Below, one piece after another: positions 60,398-62,729 of a stretch of 62,729 nucleotides of DNA. The number at the start of each line of letters is the position of its first letter. Within the stretch, counting starts at the first letter, position 1. The position numbers and the translations under genes are program-made. This stretch comes from Pseudomonadota bacterium (GTDB lineage Bacteria; Myxococcota_A; UBA796; SXON01), in assembly GCA_030684355.1 (NCBI GenBank), contig JAUXTN010000087.1, positions 1 to 62,729 on the forward strand, in the 5' to 3' direction. The notes under the pieces are model-generated. The model worked only from the letters and a program-made list of their open reading frames with translations. It was not told the DNA's origin and did not search any database.

Positions 60398-61321
60398 ATG
60401 GGAACAATCGATCTGAACCTGCTGCGCGCGTTCGCCGCGGTCCACGAGACGGGCAGCTTCTCCCAGGCGGCGACGCGCCTCGGCGGGCCGCGCTCGACGG
60501 TCAGCCGGTCCATCGCGCAGCTCGAGGAGTCGCTCGGCGTCGCGCTCTTCGTCCGCACGACCCGCGCGGTGACGACCACCGCCGCCGGCCGCACCCTCTA
60601 CGACCGCATGTCCCCCGCGCTCGCCGCGCTCGTCGCGTCGCTGGAGGACCTCCCCGAGCGCGCGGAGGCGCCCTCCGGCACGCTGCGCATCACCTCCACC
60701 GCCGACCTCGGCACCGTCGTGCTCGCGGAGGCGGTGGCGCGCTACACGGCCCGCTACCCCGGCACGCGCGTCGACCTCCACCTCACGACCGCGGTGGTGG
60801 ACCTCGCCCGGGACGGCTTCGATCTCGCCCTCCGCGTCTCGCCCTCCGGCGTGCTCCCGACCTCCTCGCTCATCGCGCGGCCCGTCGGCCGCATCGTGTT
60901 CCAGCTCTACGCCTCCCCGCACTACCTGGCCCGCCGCGGCACCCCCCGCTCGCCGGAGGAGATGGCCGGGCACGACCTCGTCACGTTCCTCGGCGCGCCC
61001 CCGCTGCGGCTCTCGGCGGGCACCACGAGCCTCACCGTGGCGGACACCCCCCGCGTCTCCTGCGACGACACCGTCTGCGCCCGCGAGCTCTTGCGCCTCG
61101 GCGCCGGCATCGGCGCGCTGCCGTCGTTCCTCGCCGACGACGACGTGGCCACCGGCGCGCTCACGCGGGTGATGCCCCGGTGGGTCGCCGTGACCGGCCG
61201 CGTGTTCCTCGTCCACCCCGTCCGGAAGCACGTCCCGGCGCGGGTGACCGCCTTCCGGGACCTCCTCGGCGAGCTGTTGCGCCAGCGCCCGCTGTCACCC
61301 TTGGGACCCGACGCGCGCTGA
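60398..61321 (+). CDS. LysR-family transcriptional regulator
   Basis: 307 residues. Helix-turn-helix 1-60 (LNLLRAFAAVHETGSFSQAA; STVSRSIAQLEESLGVALF). The effector domain (about 90-300) has the usual two-lobe pattern ending RVFLVHPVRKHVPARVTAF. It most likely controls the divergent QorB-like gene in response to a quinone, oxidant or small metabolite. Close relatives regulate similar reductases. Confidence 0.93.
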   Translation: MGTIDLNLLRAFAAVHETGSFSQAATRLGGPRSTVSRSIAQLEESLGVALFVRTTRAVTTTAAGRTLYDRMSPALAALVASLEDLPERAEAPSGTLRITSTADLGTVVLAEAVARYTARYPGTRVDLHLTTAVVDLARDGFDLALRVSPSGVLPTSSLIARPVGRIVFQLYASPHYLARRGTPRSPEEMAGHDLVTFLGAPPLRLSAGTTSLTVADTPRVSCDDTVCARELLRLGAGIGALPSFLADDDVATGALTRVMPRWVAVTGRVFLVHPVRKHVPARVTAFRDLLGELLRQRPLSPLGPDAR

Positions 61322-61363
61322 CGCGCGGGGCCGAGGGCGCGCTGACCCCGCACCGACCCGCGG

Positions 61364-61978
61364 CTACTCCCAGGACGCGTCGCCCCAGGTGCCCTGGAGC
61401 AGCACCGCGATGCCCTGGCTGCGCTCGTCCTCCCACTCGTATTCGAGGTCGACCAGCCCGCCGGTCAGGCTGCCGCCGAGCACGAAGCGCCACCGGGTCA
61501 CCTCGGTGTCCGCGCGCTGGGCCTGGACGGCGGCGTCCGCCTCCGCGGCGAAGTCGCCCTCGACCGTCACCTCCGCGTAGTCCGCCATGCCCCAGGTCAG
61601 CTCGTCGAGCGACCACGCGTCGATCCGACCGTCGACGGTCTCCACGAGGCCCCCGTCCAACGCGGAGATCTCCAGCGTCAGCGGCACCTGCATCGAGGTG
61701 CCGACGCGGCAGGCCCCGGGGACGTTGCCCTCGGTGGACTCGGCGAGCACGGGGTCTCCCGCGGAGGCGACCGTCACGTGGAAGGTGTCCGCGGTGCGGC
61801 CGTAGGTCATCGAGTCCCACTCGACCTGGAGGGTCTGGTCGTCGGCGACGAGCGCCCGCGCGTCGTCCGCCGAAAAACCGAGCGCGGAGGTGTCGTCGGG
61901 CGCGGTGACCGACGTCGTCACCGGGCAGTTGTAGACGATCTCGTGGTTCTGGCAGGCGAGCAGCAGGAACAGGAGCAT
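61364..61978 (-). CDS. Lipoprotein of unknown function
   Basis: 204 residues. MLLFLLLAC is a signal of 8 residues before the lipobox Cys9. The mature part is beta-rich with two further cysteines and no recognised domain (VYNCPVTTSV; EYEWEDERSQG). Its -10 box is 6 bases from the ATG. Convergent with the LysR gene, 42 bases away. Confidence 0.7.
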   Translation of the reverse strand: MLLFLLLACQNHEIVYNCPVTTSVTAPDDTSALGFSADDARALVADDQTLQVEWDSMTYGRTADTFHVTVASAGDPVLAESTEGNVPGACRVGTSMQVPLTLEISALDGGLVETVDGRIDAWSLDELTWGMADYAEVTVEGDFAAEADAAVQAQRADTEVTRWRFVLGGSLTGGLVDLEYEWEDERSQGIAVLLQGTWGDASWE

Positions 61979-61984
61979 GGCCGT

Positions 61985-61990
61985 ACCATA
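61985..61990 (-). promoter_or_regulatory. -10 box for the 61978 lipoprotein (leaderless)
   Basis: TATGGT on the minus strand ends 6 bases before the ATG; no Shine-Dalgarno sequence. Confidence 0.45.
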
Positions 61991-62057
61991 GCCAAGAACG
62001 GGCTCCGTCGCGCGCGGTGACCGGAGGGCGGCCCGCTTCCGAGCGGGCCGGTCCCGC

Positions 62058-62081
62058 CCGCGCGCCGTGCACGGCGCGCGG
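62058..62081. repeat. 24-bp perfect palindrome
   Basis: A perfect palindrome centred on GTGCAC (arms CCGCGCGCCGTG). A second hairpin, ACTGGAT-CTAT-ATCCAGT (62085-62102), follows immediately. Confidence 0.8.
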
Positions 62082-62394
62082 CCTACTGGATCTATATCCA
62101 GTCAACCAAGCCTTAACAACGGCAAATCGCTGGCTGGGTAGAATGCCACCGCCCCCGGGCCCAGCCGGGGCGCGGCGAAGCGCGCGTCCGCAGGGCCGGC
62201 CGCGCGTCCAAGCTTGGCGGCCAAGTAGCGCTCACGGCCTTCCCACCGACCGTAAGGCGATCACGCCCGCACCTTGAAGTCTGTCACCCTCTCCAGAGCG
62301 CGACATGGCTCGGCTCCCCGACTCGGCCAGCAGCGGCGCCGCTTTGATCGGTGCGCTCGACCGACGCGGGATGCTCGGCAATCGGACTCGGATC

Positions 62395-62505
62395 CGCCTC
62401 GGGGGTGGATCGTTCTTCCTCGCCCCCGTCGGTGCCTGCCAGGAGTGCCCGTTGCGGGCGAATTGGATGGCGCGCGCGTTGCCCAGGCGCGCTCCTCGTA
62501 GCAGA
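62395..62505 (+). pseudogene. Possible decayed transposase fragment
   Basis: In one frame ACQECPLRANWMARALPRR resembles the CxxCPLRxxC zinc-ribbon segment of IS1182-like transposases, with the last Cys replaced. No other transposase motifs and no terminal repeats were found, so the call is tentative. Confidence 0.2.
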
Positions 62506-62513
62506 CGCCATTT

Positions 62514-62640
62514 CCGTCCGAACTCGCGGGGTAAGCGACCATCCCCCGAGTTCGGACGCTATATCCGTCCGAACTCGCGGGGTGAGCGACCATCCCCCGA
62601 GTTCGGACGTTCTACCGTCTGAACTCGCGGGGTAAGCGAA
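62514..62640 (-). repeat. 51-bp palindromic array, right copy (inverted)
   Basis: Units start at 62514, 62565 and 62615 (spacing 51 and 50). They are the reverse complement of the left array unit: CCGTCCGAACTCGCGGGGTA, then GCGACCATCCCCCGAGTTCG, then GACG and a short variable loop. Confidence 0.85.
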
Positions 62641-62661
62641 CTCCTCGCGGACTCGGTCGTT

Positions 62662-62729
62662 CGGCGGCAGCACCGCCGGATGACCTGGGCCGAGCACCTG
62701 GCGCGGCACGCACGTTCTTGGGAGCCCGC
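62662..62729 (+). pseudogene. Relic coding segment, right copy (runs off the window)
   Basis: RRQHRRMTWAEHLARHA on the plus strand, matching RHQPRMTWAEYLAQHA at 5686-5772 on the minus strand. Directly preceded by the palindromic array, as on the left. It continues past the window edge. Confidence 0.35.

Larger units (their letters stand above)
61979..62729. other. Gene-free, repeat-rich island (right)
   Basis: After the lipoprotein promoter there are two strong hairpins, then about 200 bases without clear features, a possible decayed transposase fragment (about 62395-62505), the inverted copy of the 51-bp palindromic array (62514-62640) and a relic coding segment (62662-62729). No complete gene is seen. 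Confidence 0.65.

Noticed and set aside
1..62729. tRNA, rRNA or riboswitch genes
   Set aside because: No cloverleaf, rRNA segment or recognisable riboswitch core was seen in the intergenic regions; a tRNAscan or Infernal run would be decisive.

Overview
The window is very GC-rich, densely coding DNA from one bacterial chromosome. The gene content fits a Myxococcota-type (deltaproteobacterial) predator or saprophyte lineage: two tandem sigma-54 activators (one with an FHA domain), lipoproteins with Asp-rich MopE-like repeats and a long Asp-Thr run, a TonB-dependent receptor carrying its own TonB-C-like domain, a Tad pilus locus and a type III polyketide synthase cluster. No rRNA, tRNA or phage gene was seen, and the exact taxon cannot be fixed from sequence reading alone.

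Layout. 1-5.4 kb: end of a glycosyltransferase, a divergent pair of unrecognised genes (one a degenerate AAA-like ATPase), a GGCT-fold protein and a YyaL/DUF255 thioredoxin-like protein. 5.4-6.5 kb: gene-free, repeat-rich island with a 51-bp palindromic tandem array. 6.5-15.2 kb: two ferredoxins, a histidine kinase, an NtrC-type regulator, an FHA/sigma-54 activator coupled to a GIDE-like membrane protein, a BtaA-like gene and RNase D. 15.3-24.7 kb: Tad pilus operon (flp, cpaB, cpaC, cpaE, cpaF, tadB, tadC, TPR protein, two lipoproteins, TadE-like), with a terminator after the pilin. 24.8-30.1 kb: two flippase-like membrane proteins, a GT-C glycosyltransferase, a GAF protein. 30.1-31.8 kb: peroxide-stress cluster (Fur family, AhpD-like, AhpC). 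31.9-45.7 kb: MopE-like lipoprotein, nitrilase, ferredoxin, glycogen phosphorylase, outer-membrane and FG-GAP proteins, TonB receptor, FitAB toxin-antitoxin, lipoproteins, crotonase, YceI. 45.8-49.3 kb: pseudo-sulfatase plus membrane partner, Asp-Thr repeat lipoprotein.

49.4-56.9 kb is the most interesting part. A type III PKS, an ICMT-like methyltransferase, an acyl carrier protein, a fatty acyl-AMP ligase and an FAD oxidoreductase look like one pathway, in which an activated fatty acid is loaded on ACP, extended to an alkyl-pyrone or resorcinol, then methylated and oxidised. Between the ACP and the ligase sits a tightly coupled three-gene cassette (SMC/OLD-type ATPase, PIN nuclease, ParA-like protein lacking the P-loop lysine) that has no obvious biosynthetic role and looks like a candidate defence or toxin system.

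57-62 kb: a small conserved protein with its own promoter and terminator, an SRPBCC protein with a zinc alcohol dehydrogenase, a QorB-like/LysR divergent pair and a lipoprotein. The window ends in a second repeat island carrying the same 51-bp palindromic array, in the opposite orientation to the left one.

A recurring regulatory pattern is a -10-like TAnnnT hexamer only 6-9 bases before the start codon of at least eight genes, without a Shine-Dalgarno sequence, which suggests frequent leaderless mRNAs. Genes inside operons instead overlap by 4 bases (ATGA/GTGA).
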